A stretch of DNA of 64,000 nucleotides from Dehalogenimonas sp. W. Its GTDB lineage: Bacteria; Chloroflexota; Dehalococcoidia; Dehalococcoidales; Dehalococcoidaceae. This document shows positions 35,260 through 44,307 of this stretch, one piece after another; position 1 is the stretch's first letter; the number at the start of each line of letters is the position of its first letter. The notes beneath the pieces were generated by a model. That model did not search any database, was not told the origin of the DNA, and worked only from the letters and a program-made list of their open reading frames with translations. The position numbers and the translations under genes are program-made. The stretch is from NCBI RefSeq assembly GCF_037094495.1, contig NZ_CP146612.1:868001-932000 (forward strand). The letters run 5' to 3'.

Positions 35260-35286
35260 AATTCCTGTTCATAAGGAAACTGTTGG

Positions 35287-36705
35287 TCAGGATAATTCCT
35301 CAAATATGCGGCTCATACGAATCTGAGCAGGTTTGTCGCGCTCCTTCACCTTCTGCATATCCGCCAGCAGACTGACTTCACGGGCGATAAAGTCGGTATC
35401 CAGGTCGCCTGAAACGAAGCGGGGATTTTCCATAATCGCCTTGTGCAGTGTCAGATTAGTATCCACACCGACGATGATATATTCACTGAGCGCCCGACGC
35501 ATTCGTTTGATTGCTTCATTACGATCAATGCCCCATGCCACGAGCTTGCTGATCATGGGGTGATAGCAGTCGGGAATATCATAGCCCTGGTGAACTCCGG
35601 AATCCACCCGGATACCAACGCCGCCGGGAGAACGGTACCCGGAAATCTTGCCCGGTGAGGGCATGAAGTTGCGCAATGGGTCCTCGGCGTTGACCCGGCA
35701 CTCGATAGCCCATCCATAGTGTTTGATATCCTCTTGTTTGACGGATAAGTCCAAACCGGTAGCAATATTGATCTGTTCTTTAACCAGGTCAATCCCGGTG
35801 GTCATTTCGGTAACAGCGTGTTCTACCTGAATGCGGGCATTGACTTCCAGAAAATAGTAGCGCCCTTCCGAGAAAATAAACTCAATGGTTCCAGCACCCA
35901 CATAACCGATACTCCGGGCCAGGTTGACGGCAGCCGTCCCCATTTGCTCGCGTAACTCAACGGACAATGCGGTGGAGGGTGCTTCCTCAATCACCTTGGA
36001 ATGGAACCGCTGAATGGAGCATTCACGTTCACCCAGATGCACTACGTTACCCTTGGTATCTGCGAGGATCTGAAATTCAATATGCCGGGGTTTTTCAATG
36101 TATTTTTCAATATAAACGCTGGAGACCCCGAAGTATTTTTTTGCCATTTCCGGGGAAGAACTCAGCGCGCGCTGCAGGTCATTATCGTTGCGGGCGATGA
36201 CCATGCCGATTCCGCCACCGCCGCCGGCCGGTTTGACGATCAGCGGGTAGCCGATATCGCCCAATTCGTCCTGAAGAACGGAAAAGTCAGCCGGGCATTC
36301 GCCGGTCCCCGGAATGACCGGTACTCCCGCCTTAACGGCCTCTTCCCGGGCGGTAATCTTGTTTCCGGTCAGTTCAAGGACACTCGCCGGAGGTCCGATG
36401 AAGACAATCCCGGCCTTTTCACATGCCCTGGAAAAGGCGGGGTTTTCAGATAGAAAGCCATAGCCGGGATGAATTGCCTCGGCACCGCTGGCTTTGGCAA
36501 TCTCAATAATCTTATCCATATTGAGATAGGATAATGTGGCGGGGGCAGGGCCGAGTAAAAAGGCCTCGTCGGCGTAGCAAGTGAAAAAAGCATCTTTATC
36601 AGCCTCGGAATATACAGCAACGGTATTAATGCCCAGTTCGCGGCAGGCACGCATGACGCGTACCGCTATTTCACCGCGATTAGCTACAAGGATTTTGCTG
36701 ATCAT
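35287..36705 (-). CDS. accC: Biotin carboxylase subunit (acetyl-CoA or pyruvate carboxylase)
   Basis: 472 residues. Biotin carboxylase motifs: ILVANRGEIAVRVMRACRE, HPGYGFLSEN, PAGGGGGIGM (ATP grasp loop), EKYIEKPRHIE, FHSKVIEEAPS, EVNARIQVEHAVTE. The family motif normally reads EMNPRIQVEH; here the Pro is Ala. Without an attached biotin carrier or transferase gene next to it, it cannot be decided whether it serves acetyl-CoA carboxylase or a two-subunit pyruvate carboxylase, as found in Dehalococcoidia. Confidence 0.9.
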   Translation of the reverse strand: MISKILVANRGEIAVRVMRACRELGINTVAVYSEADKDAFFTCYADEAFLLGPAPATLSYLNMDKIIEIAKASGAEAIHPGYGFLSENPAFSRACEKAGIVFIGPPASVLELTGNKITAREEAVKAGVPVIPGTGECPADFSVLQDELGDIGYPLIVKPAGGGGGIGMVIARNDNDLQRALSSSPEMAKKYFGVSSVYIEKYIEKPRHIEFQILADTKGNVVHLGERECSIQRFHSKVIEEAPSTALSVELREQMGTAAVNLARSIGYVGAGTIEFIFSEGRYYFLEVNARIQVEHAVTEMTTGIDLVKEQINIATGLDLSVKQEDIKHYGWAIECRVNAEDPLRNFMPSPGKISGYRSPGGVGIRVDSGVHQGYDIPDCYHPMISKLVAWGIDRNEAIKRMRRALSEYIIVGVDTNLTLHKAIMENPRFVSGDLDTDFIAREVSLLADMQKVKERDKPAQIRMSRIFEELS

Positions 36706-36794
36706 AAGCGGGTGTCTCCCTGAATGATTGTTCAGCTTATATTAACACAAACGGCGGGGTGTATTAAATAGAACCAACCAGCCCAGTCAGACAA

Positions 36795-36829
36795 AACAGC
36801 GGGAACTCAAATTAAAAGTTCCCGCTGTT
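36795..36829 (-). terminator. Terminator of the formate dehydrogenase operon
   Basis: 12-bp stem AACAGCGGGAAC / GTTCCCGCTGTT; the left flank is T-rich when read on the minus strand (TTTTGTCTGAC). Confidence 0.82.
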
Positions 36830-36854
36830 AGGATTAGTTTGTTGAATGAATGGA

Positions 36855-37706
36855 TCAGGCTGCCCGGCTATACCCTTCTTTGGTGGCTGCCATATCGATG
36901 TTTGCGGTTATGATGTCTTCAGCGGCTGGGACTGATTCACGCTGCAATTTACGTTCGTCTGTAGTTTTCAAGTATGATTTGCAGGTATCACAGACTTCGG
37001 CCATATGGGCCTTGTCATCACCTAAAGTCATTTGTCTGATTTCAACCCGCTCAGGGTTCTCGCACACCGGGCATTTATGGCGGGGATAGGGCCATTGACT
37101 ACGGCACAGGCCGCAATAAAGCTTCCGGTAACCCTTTTCATCGTGTATAACCCCGTAACGGGCCGGTGAACCACAGAAAGGGCAGACACCCTTGGTCCAC
37201 GGGACTTCCCGATTTATGAAAACCGGAAAATAAGATTCGGCGGCATGTTCATAAAAAGGTACCAGCAGATTGTGTAGAAAGAAAGCAATGGTTTCGGCAT
37301 TGTAGCCACTGCCCTCGGCCAGGGCTTCAAGGTCAAGTTCGTTTTCCATCAGATTAGCAGCTATGGAGGAAACATCATCTCCTTGAAGCTGTGGCAGGTT
37401 CAAGATACGTTCAAGGGGAAAGGCTACACCTGCTGTGTCACTAAAGGCCGTTGCCATCTTTGCCGCAGCCTGCCGAAAAACATCACCGGGAATTGCCGGC
37501 ACCTTGTCACCCAGGGCTGAGGTTTCGGCATTAAGGTTATCCATACCCCAGGCTGAAACGGCAGGAGCCGGTCCGAGACTGGCTCGAACCGACTCCTGAA
37601 TATCCAGTATTCTTTGGTTTAGGCCGATAAGCGGCTCCAATTGAGGCTGCTCATTCTGATATTTTTGTAACTCAGAACGACAGATGGAATAATCAAAGCT
37701 ACTCAC
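36855..37706 (-). CDS. fdhE: Formate dehydrogenase accessory protein FdhE
   Basis: 283 residues. Helical N-terminal half, then three zinc-binding Cys pairs in the C-terminal half: CPFCGSPARYG, YCGLCRSQW, CPVCENPERVE and CDTCKSYLKT. FdhE proteins bind the TAT-targeted catalytic subunit and are needed for its activity. Last gene of the fdh operon; starts directly after the membrane subunit stop. Confidence 0.92.
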   Translation of the reverse strand: MSSFDYSICRSELQKYQNEQPQLEPLIGLNQRILDIQESVRASLGPAPAVSAWGMDNLNAETSALGDKVPAIPGDVFRQAAAKMATAFSDTAGVAFPLERILNLPQLQGDDVSSIAANLMENELDLEALAEGSGYNAETIAFFLHNLLVPFYEHAAESYFPVFINREVPWTKGVCPFCGSPARYGVIHDEKGYRKLYCGLCRSQWPYPRHKCPVCENPERVEIRQMTLGDDKAHMAEVCDTCKSYLKTTDERKLQRESVPAAEDIITANIDMAATKEGYSRAA

Positions 37707-38870
37707 TTAGGCCGGTACAACCTCGGGATCCATTTTAGCTACCGACGCCGGCAATCCGGCCTTTTGTTCTGATAAGACCGGCAGGTATTTGGCCGCCAGG
37801 CGGAAGACGTACATCGCACCGGCGACTAAACCTAAGGTGAAGATGAACTCCCATACAGTTGGGAAATACTCTCCAACCCGGGCCGGAGCGTGGGATACAA
37901 CCAGGGTGCTGATGCGGTTAAGCATGATACCCAGGATGATCAGTCCCGAAATCCACATCAATCCGGCACGAGATTCCCGAACTTTCTTGATGGCGATAAG
38001 GATGATCGGAATTACGGCACCTAACGCAATTTCAGCTGCGAATAAAGCACCGAATTCATCCATAGCGAAAGCCGACAGATTACCGCCCTGAGCCAGGTCA
38101 TAGAACCGGACACCAAGCCAGACCACCAGAATTCCGGCAGCTATGGGCATAAGCTTGGCGAAGACGTCCAGTCTGGTGGTCAGTTTCCATGATTTGGCAA
38201 TAATCAGGCCAAAGAAGGTTAGCACTGCCAGACCGAGAGCCATGGCCGAGATAACAAACAGGTATCCCATCATATGCTGATGCCACAGCGGATGCTGATC
38301 CGGAGTAATCAGGAAGAGAGCACCCAGGGAAGATTGATGCAAGAATGACAGGATGATACCAAAAGAGACCAGCGGGATAGCCAGGAAGTGCTGGATTTTG
38401 GCCGCGCTTTTGAATCCGATACGTTCAAAAATATTGGGACTGAATTCAAGGTAGAGTACGGTGAGATACATCATGACGCACCACCCCACCTCAAACATGA
38501 TGGAATTGTGTTGCCACATCCATAAGGGATGAACAATCAGCGGTGTCCGGCCGAGATCCACCGCGATACCGATGGCGCCAATGGTGTAACACAGTGCCGC
38601 AATCAGGATGGCCGGTTTTACCAGAGGTCGGAATGTCTCAATCCGGAAGATGTAGACCAGGGCAGCCAGCACGAAGCCACCGGCGGCGCTGGCAATATAG
38701 ACACCGATGTCAAAGGCTACCCAAAGGCCCCATGGCCAGTTGTCAGACAGATTGGTGATTGCTCCGAGGCCGAAGACCAGCTTGGCAACCAGAACGCCGA
38801 TGGCGCCCAGCCCAAGAAGAATCTGGACTACACCCCAGAAGCTGAACAACGGAATATTTCTGTTATTCAC
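37707..38870 (-). CDS. NrfD/HybB-type membrane subunit of the formate dehydrogenase complex
   Basis: 387 residues, about ten membrane helices of the NrfD/PsrC family, with no haem-ligand pattern of cytochrome b FdhI types. It is a quinone-independent or quinone-linked anchor; in Dehalococcoides the homologous OmeB joins the hydrogenase and RdhA modules in one complex. GTG start at 38870, adjoining the stop of the Fe-S subunit. Whether it serves only the formate enzyme or also the dehalogenases here is not known. Confidence 0.92.
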   Translation of the reverse strand: MNNRNIPLFSFWGVVQILLGLGAIGVLVAKLVFGLGAITNLSDNWPWGLWVAFDIGVYIASAAGGFVLAALVYIFRIETFRPLVKPAILIAALCYTIGAIGIAVDLGRTPLIVHPLWMWQHNSIMFEVGWCVMMYLTVLYLEFSPNIFERIGFKSAAKIQHFLAIPLVSFGIILSFLHQSSLGALFLITPDQHPLWHQHMMGYLFVISAMALGLAVLTFFGLIIAKSWKLTTRLDVFAKLMPIAAGILVVWLGVRFYDLAQGGNLSAFAMDEFGALFAAEIALGAVIPIILIAIKKVRESRAGLMWISGLIILGIMLNRISTLVVSHAPARVGEYFPTVWEFIFTLGLVAGAMYVFRLAAKYLPVLSEQKAGLPASVAKMDPEVVPA

Positions 38871-39695
38871 CTAGTGAGTTCCTCCTTTTCCGGAAGTTAA
38901 TTCGCCTTTGGCTTTAAGTCGCATGGTGCGGAAGTAATAAGTTCCCGCTAAAAACACCGCAATACCCGCTATTTCATAAGGGATCTTTGAAAGGAAATCC
39001 CAAGTGAAATCGGGATGAGGCTCATTTTCCACTTCTGGAAAGCCGATGTCAAGTGGTGAAACGCCAGCCAGGAACATTACCTGAGTGCCGCCAGCTTCGT
39101 TTTCACCATAGATGTGATTATAGTATTTGTCCGGGCGTTGCTGAATGCGGTTTTTGGCCAGCGAAAGCAACTGTTCCCGTTCGCCGTAAAAAATGGCGCT
39201 GGGCGGACAGGTCTTGGAACAGGCGGGCTCCTCGGTGGGATTGCCGGTCTCGGCGCGGTCCCAGCACATGGTGCACTTGGCGATTTTGTTCCAGTTGTCA
39301 ATATTGCCGTCCTCGTCGTACCAGGTGAACTTGGGGATGTCAAAGGGGCAGGCATTCTGGCAGTAGCGGCAGCCGATGCATTTGCCTTCTTCCCAGACGA
39401 CCCGGCCGTTATCCAGTTTCTGGAGGGCACCGACCGGGCAGACCGACACGCAGGCCGGATGAATGCAGTGCATACAACGTTTGGAAACGAAGTGCCATGA
39501 AATTTCCCCGTTAGGTTTGGGGATCTCAAAGAACTCTACATGGACGTATGTATGCGCGTTTGTCTCAATCGGATTGGTCATGCTCGGGTTGTAGGAAGTT
39601 TCCACCGCCGGTTTCAGATTCCATTGCTTGCAGGCACTCTGGCAACCGCGGCAACCGGTACACCTGACTGTATCAATTAATAGTCCTTTAGCCAT
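38871..39695 (-). CDS. fdhB: Fe-S electron-transfer subunit of the formate dehydrogenase complex
   Basis: 274 residues with four [4Fe-4S] sets: CTGCRGCQSACKQ, CMHCIHPACVSVCPVGA, CIGCRYCQNACPFDIP and CTMCWDRAETGNPTEEPACSKTCP. One C-terminal helix (YEIAGIAVFLAGTYYF) anchors it in the membrane. It is a paralogue of HupX, with the same order and tail. Carries electrons from FdhA to the membrane partner. Starts 3 bases after the fdhA stop. Confidence 0.94.
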   Translation of the reverse strand: MAKGLLIDTVRCTGCRGCQSACKQWNLKPAVETSYNPSMTNPIETNAHTYVHVEFFEIPKPNGEISWHFVSKRCMHCIHPACVSVCPVGALQKLDNGRVVWEEGKCIGCRYCQNACPFDIPKFTWYDEDGNIDNWNKIAKCTMCWDRAETGNPTEEPACSKTCPPSAIFYGEREQLLSLAKNRIQQRPDKYYNHIYGENEAGGTQVMFLAGVSPLDIGFPEVENEPHPDFTWDFLSKIPYEIAGIAVFLAGTYYFRTMRLKAKGELTSGKGGTH

Positions 39696-39698
39696 GGC

Positions 39699-42600
39699 TT
39701 AGCTCCCCCTCTTGATAACCGGAGGCTCAATGGGTTTGGCCCTGCCGGTGTATTTCGGCAAATCACCGCTGCCGACGCGCTCAATTTTGACCAGGAAAGC
39801 CTTGGATTCCGGAATGGTAGTGTTGGCATCGCCGGCATTGGGTGCGAGGGTATTGGCACTTTCACCGACGCTGAGCCCAGCCCAGCCCCAGTGCCAGGGC
39901 ATACCGACCTGGTGGATGATTTTGCCGGCCAGATTGAAGGGCTTGAAGCGCTTGGTGACCATAGCTGCCAGTTCAATGCTACCGCGGGCAGAGCTGATTT
40001 TTACCATATCACCCTGTCCAATACCCTTTTCGTCCGCCAGCTCTTCGCTGATTTCAACAAAGGGTTTGGGTACCATTTCTACCAGCCACGGCAGATTGCG
40101 GGTCATGCCGCCTGACTGCCAGTGTTCTACCAGACGGAAAGTCGTGCAGACAATGGGATATTCAGCGCGTGACCCTTTAACATCCAAACCGCCTTCCCAG
40201 ATGGTAAAGGTGGGGTTATCCTGCTGTCCGCTCATGGCGTTATCAACCGGGCTTTCCCACGGTTCATAGTGTTCCGGGAAAGGTCCATCAATCAAACCGG
40301 GGCCGAAGACACTGGCTACTCCGTCTGTCTTCATGATGAAAGGCAGGTTGCCGCCCAAGCCCATTGGAGGTGCCGCATTGTCGGGTACATCACCTTGCCA
40401 GGCCCCGGTTTCAGTATTCCACTTGATCACCGGTTTGGTCGGGTTCCAGGGCTGACCGTCAAGGTCAACCGAGCAGCGGTTATAGATGATGCGGCGGTTA
40501 ATTGGCCAGGCCCAGGCGTATTTGGAGTTAAGTCCGATGTTGAATGGGCTGTCATCCAGGTCTCGGCGGGCGGCCAGGTTTCCGGTCTCGTTGTAGCTGC
40601 CGCAATAGAGCCAGTTGCCGCTGGTGGTGGTGCCGTCCGCTTTCAGCGAGACAAAATTGGTAACCAGCTTGCCAGTGGTCAGGTCATAACCGTTGTTTTC
40701 CTTGGCGACCTGGTGCGGATCAACGTGAGTACCGTAATCCCAGGCCATTTTGGTGATGGCTTCGCGGTTAGGGGCGCTCGCATCGGCATTATAAAGCTCA
40801 CGCAGTTCCACCATAAGCTTGTTGATCATGTCCAGATCCGGCATGGCGTCTCCAGGCGGTTCAACTGCCTTGTAACGCCATTGCATCCAGCGGGAGGAAT
40901 TAGTGACCGAACCTTCCTTCTCGTAAGAGCAGGCGGCCGGCAACAGGAATACTTCGGTATTGATGCTGGAGGGATCAACGCCCGGTCGTTTCCAGAAGTT
41001 GGCGCTCTCAATCTCCCACAGGTCAGAACAGATTACCCAGTCCAGTTTTTCCATGGCCTTGATGGTCTGGGTGTTATTCGGGCCGCTGACGATCGGGTTC
41101 ATACCCCAGATCATCAGGCCTTTAATGCCGCCCTCATACATATTTTTAAACAGCGGGATCCAGGAGTAGTTTTTACCGGCATCGGCTTTAGGCAACCATT
41201 GATAACCGAATTCATTTTCCGGGGTGCCGTTATCGCCGTACCATGTTTTTAACATGCTGACGGTATATTTCGGCCGGTTCTTCCACCAGTTCAAACTCTT
41301 GGGGTCGTTTGAAACCGGCGTAGTACGGGTGTTGTAGGCGGCCAGGGTGACATCCGTATCCAGGAACATCGGCAGGTAACCCGGGAGGATATGGAACAAC
41401 AGGCAGTAATCGGTGGCACCCTGTACATTAGATTCACCGCGCAGGGCGTTGATACCGCCGCCGGCAACACCGACGTTACCCAGCAAGAGCTGCAGAATGG
41501 AATAAGCGCGGATGATCTGAGCGCCGTAGGTGTGCTGGGTGGCGCCCATGGCGTACATGACGGTCATCGCTTTATCCGGCCTACCGGTTTCGGTGACCAG
41601 ATCGGCAATTTCCTGGAGCTTGGCTTCGGGGATACCGGCAATTTCGTTAGCTTTGGCGAAGGTGTAACGGGAGAAATGCCGTTTCATGAGTTGGAAGACA
41701 CAGTTGGGATCCTGAAGCGTTTTGTCCCGGATCGGAACGCCGTTTCCATCCAACTGGAAAGCCCAGGTGGATTTATTGTAGTTGCGAGTGGCTTCGTTGT
41801 AACCACTGAACTGTCCATCCATGTCAACCGGGCCCTTGAAATCCGGATTAACCAAGAACGGGGCGTTGGTGTATTCCTGGATGTAGGTCATGTTGTAGTG
41901 TTCAGGTCTGGCTTCAATATCTTTAATGACATAATTAATAAGTGCGCCGATGACCGCAATATCGGTTCCAGAGCGCATGGGGGCATAGATATCAGCCTTC
42001 GCCGAAGATCGGGTGAAACGGGGGTCAATTGAAACAATTTTGGCGCCGCTGGTTTGTGCCCGCAATATGTGAGTGTAAGAAGCCGGGTGATTCTCAGCGG
42101 GGTTGGCACCGATTATCAGAACAAGATTGGCATTCTGAACATCAGTCCAGTGGTTGGTCATAGCACCGCGTCCGAACGATTCCGCCAAACTGGCGACAGT
42201 GGAGGAATGTCAGAGGCGCGCCTGTGTCTCCATGTACACAATACCCAGACTGCGAAGCATTTTGACAAGGAGTTGGCATTCTTCGTTGTCAAAGCATGAT
42301 GCACCAACCATGGCGATTGCTTCAGTCCGATTTACCAGATTACCCTTGGTGTTTTTTTCAATCCAGTTTTCATCACGGGTTTTCTTGATGCGTTTGGCCA
42401 TTTCAGTGATAGCCCAATCCCATTCCTTTTCCTCCCACTCGGAGGCGCCGGGGGCACGATATTGGACTTTCTTTAATCGCCGTGGATTGTTGTGAATCTG
42501 GGCGATAGCCGCACCCTTGGAGCAGGCGCCGCCCTGATTGACCGGATGATTGGGATCGCCTTCAAGATTGGTCAGACGGCCCTGCTCATCTGTGTAGCAC

Positions 42601-42785
42601 AGAAAGCCGCATCCTGAGGCGTCGTAAGGACAGATAGTGTAGGTTTCTTTCGTCCAACTGGGACGATCGTTCACCGGGGCGGCCGATACGGCCATGGGAC
42701 CCCTGAAAAGGCCTGCGGTAGCAAAGAGTCCGGCAACTCCGCCGCTGGCCTTCAGGAAGTCCCGTCTGGTGACTTGAGACTTCAT
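39699..42785 (-). CDS. fdhA: Selenocysteine formate dehydrogenase catalytic subunit
   Basis: Molybdopterin oxidoreductase, 1028 residues counting Sec192. TAT signal SQVTRRDFLKASGG, first [4Fe-4S] set (CPYDASGCGFLCYTDE ... GGACSKGA), then an in-frame TGA at 42210-42212 in the context ARL-Sec-HSSTVASLAESFGRGAMTNHW, exactly where FDH-N/O-type enzymes have Sec or Cys. A bSECIS hairpin follows (42183-42195). The C-terminal cofactor domain is complete. It would be read as two proteins if TGA were taken as stop. First gene of an operon with Fe-S, NrfD and FdhE subunits. Dehalococcoides homologues are reported to carry Ser at this position and not to oxidise formate; here Sec argues for a real formate dehydrogenase. 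Confidence 0.95.
42183..42195 (-). promoter_or_regulatory. bSECIS hairpin of fdhA
   Basis: On the mRNA, CGCCA-GUU-UGGCG; the GUU loop lies 20-22 bases after the UGA, within the usual bacterial range. The same apical GUU appears in the hairpin of the second candidate selenoprotein at 60256-60272. Confidence 0.75.
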
Positions 42786-42869
42786 GGATACCCTCCTATT
42801 TTATTTTTAAATCATATACCTGCGCCGAATCATTACGGCGTATACTGAATTTACCGCGGCATCCACCCC

Positions 42870-42888
42870 TAGTACTAGTAAGGTACTA
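42870..42888. promoter_or_regulatory. Inverted repeat upstream of the fdh operon
   Basis: TAGTAC-N7-GTACTA, 85 bases before the fdhA start in a 269-base gap (42786-43054). Resembles the TAGTA...TACTA pair next to the ArsR gene at 62765. Possible operator. Confidence 0.35.
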
Positions 42889-43054
42889 ATCCCGCTGCCC
42901 GTAATAATAGCACCCAAAAGCATAACTGTAAATATCCGGTTTTAGCACCGCCAATTGTTTTTCCAACAATGTCTAAGGATTTCCGACAAAAAATAGTAAT
43001 AATATTATAACCTGTAGGGCTTTGGATTCAAAATTCGTGATAAAAATAGGCAAG

Positions 43055-43723
43055 TTAGCGGGTTTTGCGTCGTCTCCGACCGATGCCTAGCAGCCGGCGT
43101 AACCATAAAGGCTGTGGTTTAATTGTGGAGCGTTCCAAGATTAATTTTTCATATTCCGCCGGTTTATAACTGCTGTCCCGAGGCTGCTGCGGCAGAGAAA
43201 AGCCTTTGATGCCCCACATTATGGTTACGTCCAATTTTTCCGGCAGCGATTGCCCTTCATCAACCAGATAAAATAATTCCACTCGTGTCTTGTCCGGCAG
43301 CAGGGTGAAAAAATCCCCCTTATGCTTTTCTTCACGGCGTTTTAACACTGCCAGCGGCGGAACATCCGCCAGGCCGATATGGGCCATAAGTTTATCCGGT
43401 TCCAGTTTAAGCTGACGCGGGGTCTGTCGGGATTGATAAACCTTGTTTTTCAAGTGGCAGAAATCAATCAGTGCGTTTGAATTGATGTTAATCAGTCTGA
43501 ACTCGGGATTTGTTGATGAAATTGCAGTTATGGCAACACTCAGGTAAGGGGCGTTGGCCGGAGTGTTGAGAACGGCCGTTACTTTCTCCCAGACGGCGGA
43601 TGGGAAGATCACGCCGCAAAGAGTGCCTTCATGATTAACGCCCCAGTACAGCACCTTTTTGGGCGCCGGCGCCGAAACAGCTCCGCCCCATAACAGCAGG
43701 TAGGTATCTTTCGCGGTGTTCAT
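43055..43723 (-). CDS. Hypothetical protein with basic C-terminus
   Basis: 222 residues, not recognised. Soluble, mixed alpha/beta, no signal peptide or Cys motif. The last residues are very basic (LWLRRLLGIGRRRRKTR). It lies about 270 bases upstream of fdhA on the same strand, divergent from comEA. Codon use looks like its neighbours, so it is probably real. Confidence 0.6.
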   Translation of the reverse strand: MNTAKDTYLLLWGGAVSAPAPKKVLYWGVNHEGTLCGVIFPSAVWEKVTAVLNTPANAPYLSVAITAISSTNPEFRLININSNALIDFCHLKNKVYQSRQTPRQLKLEPDKLMAHIGLADVPPLAVLKRREEKHKGDFFTLLPDKTRVELFYLVDEGQSLPEKLDVTIMWGIKGFSLPQQPRDSSYKPAEYEKLILERSTIKPQPLWLRRLLGIGRRRRKTR

Positions 43724-43830
43724 CAGGGTGTCATTTTATCGGGCTTTGCACGGTGCGTCAACGAGCAGGGAAGCCTTGACGAGATATCCACTTTAGGCTA
43801 GCCTTAGCTGATTTTCTGATGGGGGACGAT

Positions 43831-44304
43831 ATGAGGCAACTGCTCCGTAAAACGCTGATACTCACGGTCATTCTTTTATTGTGGTTACTTTCTGCCTGCG
43901 CAGCGGGCCCTTCCTACGTTGAGATTTATACCCCGCAGACAAATCCGGCCATTTTTGAAAATATCATTATTGAAGGTGACGTACAACTGCCCGGCATTTA
44001 TCCGCTGACAGCCGGCGATACACTGGAAGCGCTGCTGGAGGCCGCCGGAGGTAGTACCGGTGGTTCAATTTTCAAGCTGGTGGTTGGGACTGACGCTAAT
44101 GTATCGCAAAAGGTAAATCTAAATACCGCGCCGAATTGGCTGCTTACTGCCTTGCCCGGAGTCGGGGAGGCCAAGGCAAATGCCATTATTGAATATCGGG
44201 CGGCCAACGGGGCGTTTATCAATATCATGGAGCTCATGAAGGTGCCCGGTTTCGGCCAGGGGCTTTTTGACTCCCTCAAAGACTTGATTACGGTGGCGGG
44301 TTAA
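43831..44304 (+). CDS. comEA: ComEA-like helix-hairpin-helix DNA-binding protein
   Basis: 157 residues from the ATG at 43831 (GGGGGAC just before; an ATG 12 bases earlier overlaps that site). Lipoprotein-like signal (LLLWLLSACAAG), a SLBB-like segment (IIIEGDVQLPGIYPLTAGDTLEALLEAAGG) and a C-terminal double helix-hairpin-helix (NLNTAPNWLLTALPGVGEAKANAI ... LMKVPGFGQGLFDSL). Binds DNA outside the membrane for uptake. comEC follows 3 bases later. Confidence 0.92.
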   Translation: MRQLLRKTLILTVILLLWLLSACAAGPSYVEIYTPQTNPAIFENIIIEGDVQLPGIYPLTAGDTLEALLEAAGGSTGGSIFKLVVGTDANVSQKVNLNTAPNWLLTALPGVGEAKANAIIEYRAANGAFINIMELMKVPGFGQGLFDSLKDLITVAG

Positions 44305-44307
44305 GCT

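Noticed and set aside
42210-42785. Short TAT-targeted molybdopterin protein ending at 42210 as a separate gene
   Set aside because: It is the N-terminal part of fdhA; the TGA is the Sec codon and the frame continues in the canonical active-site sequence.
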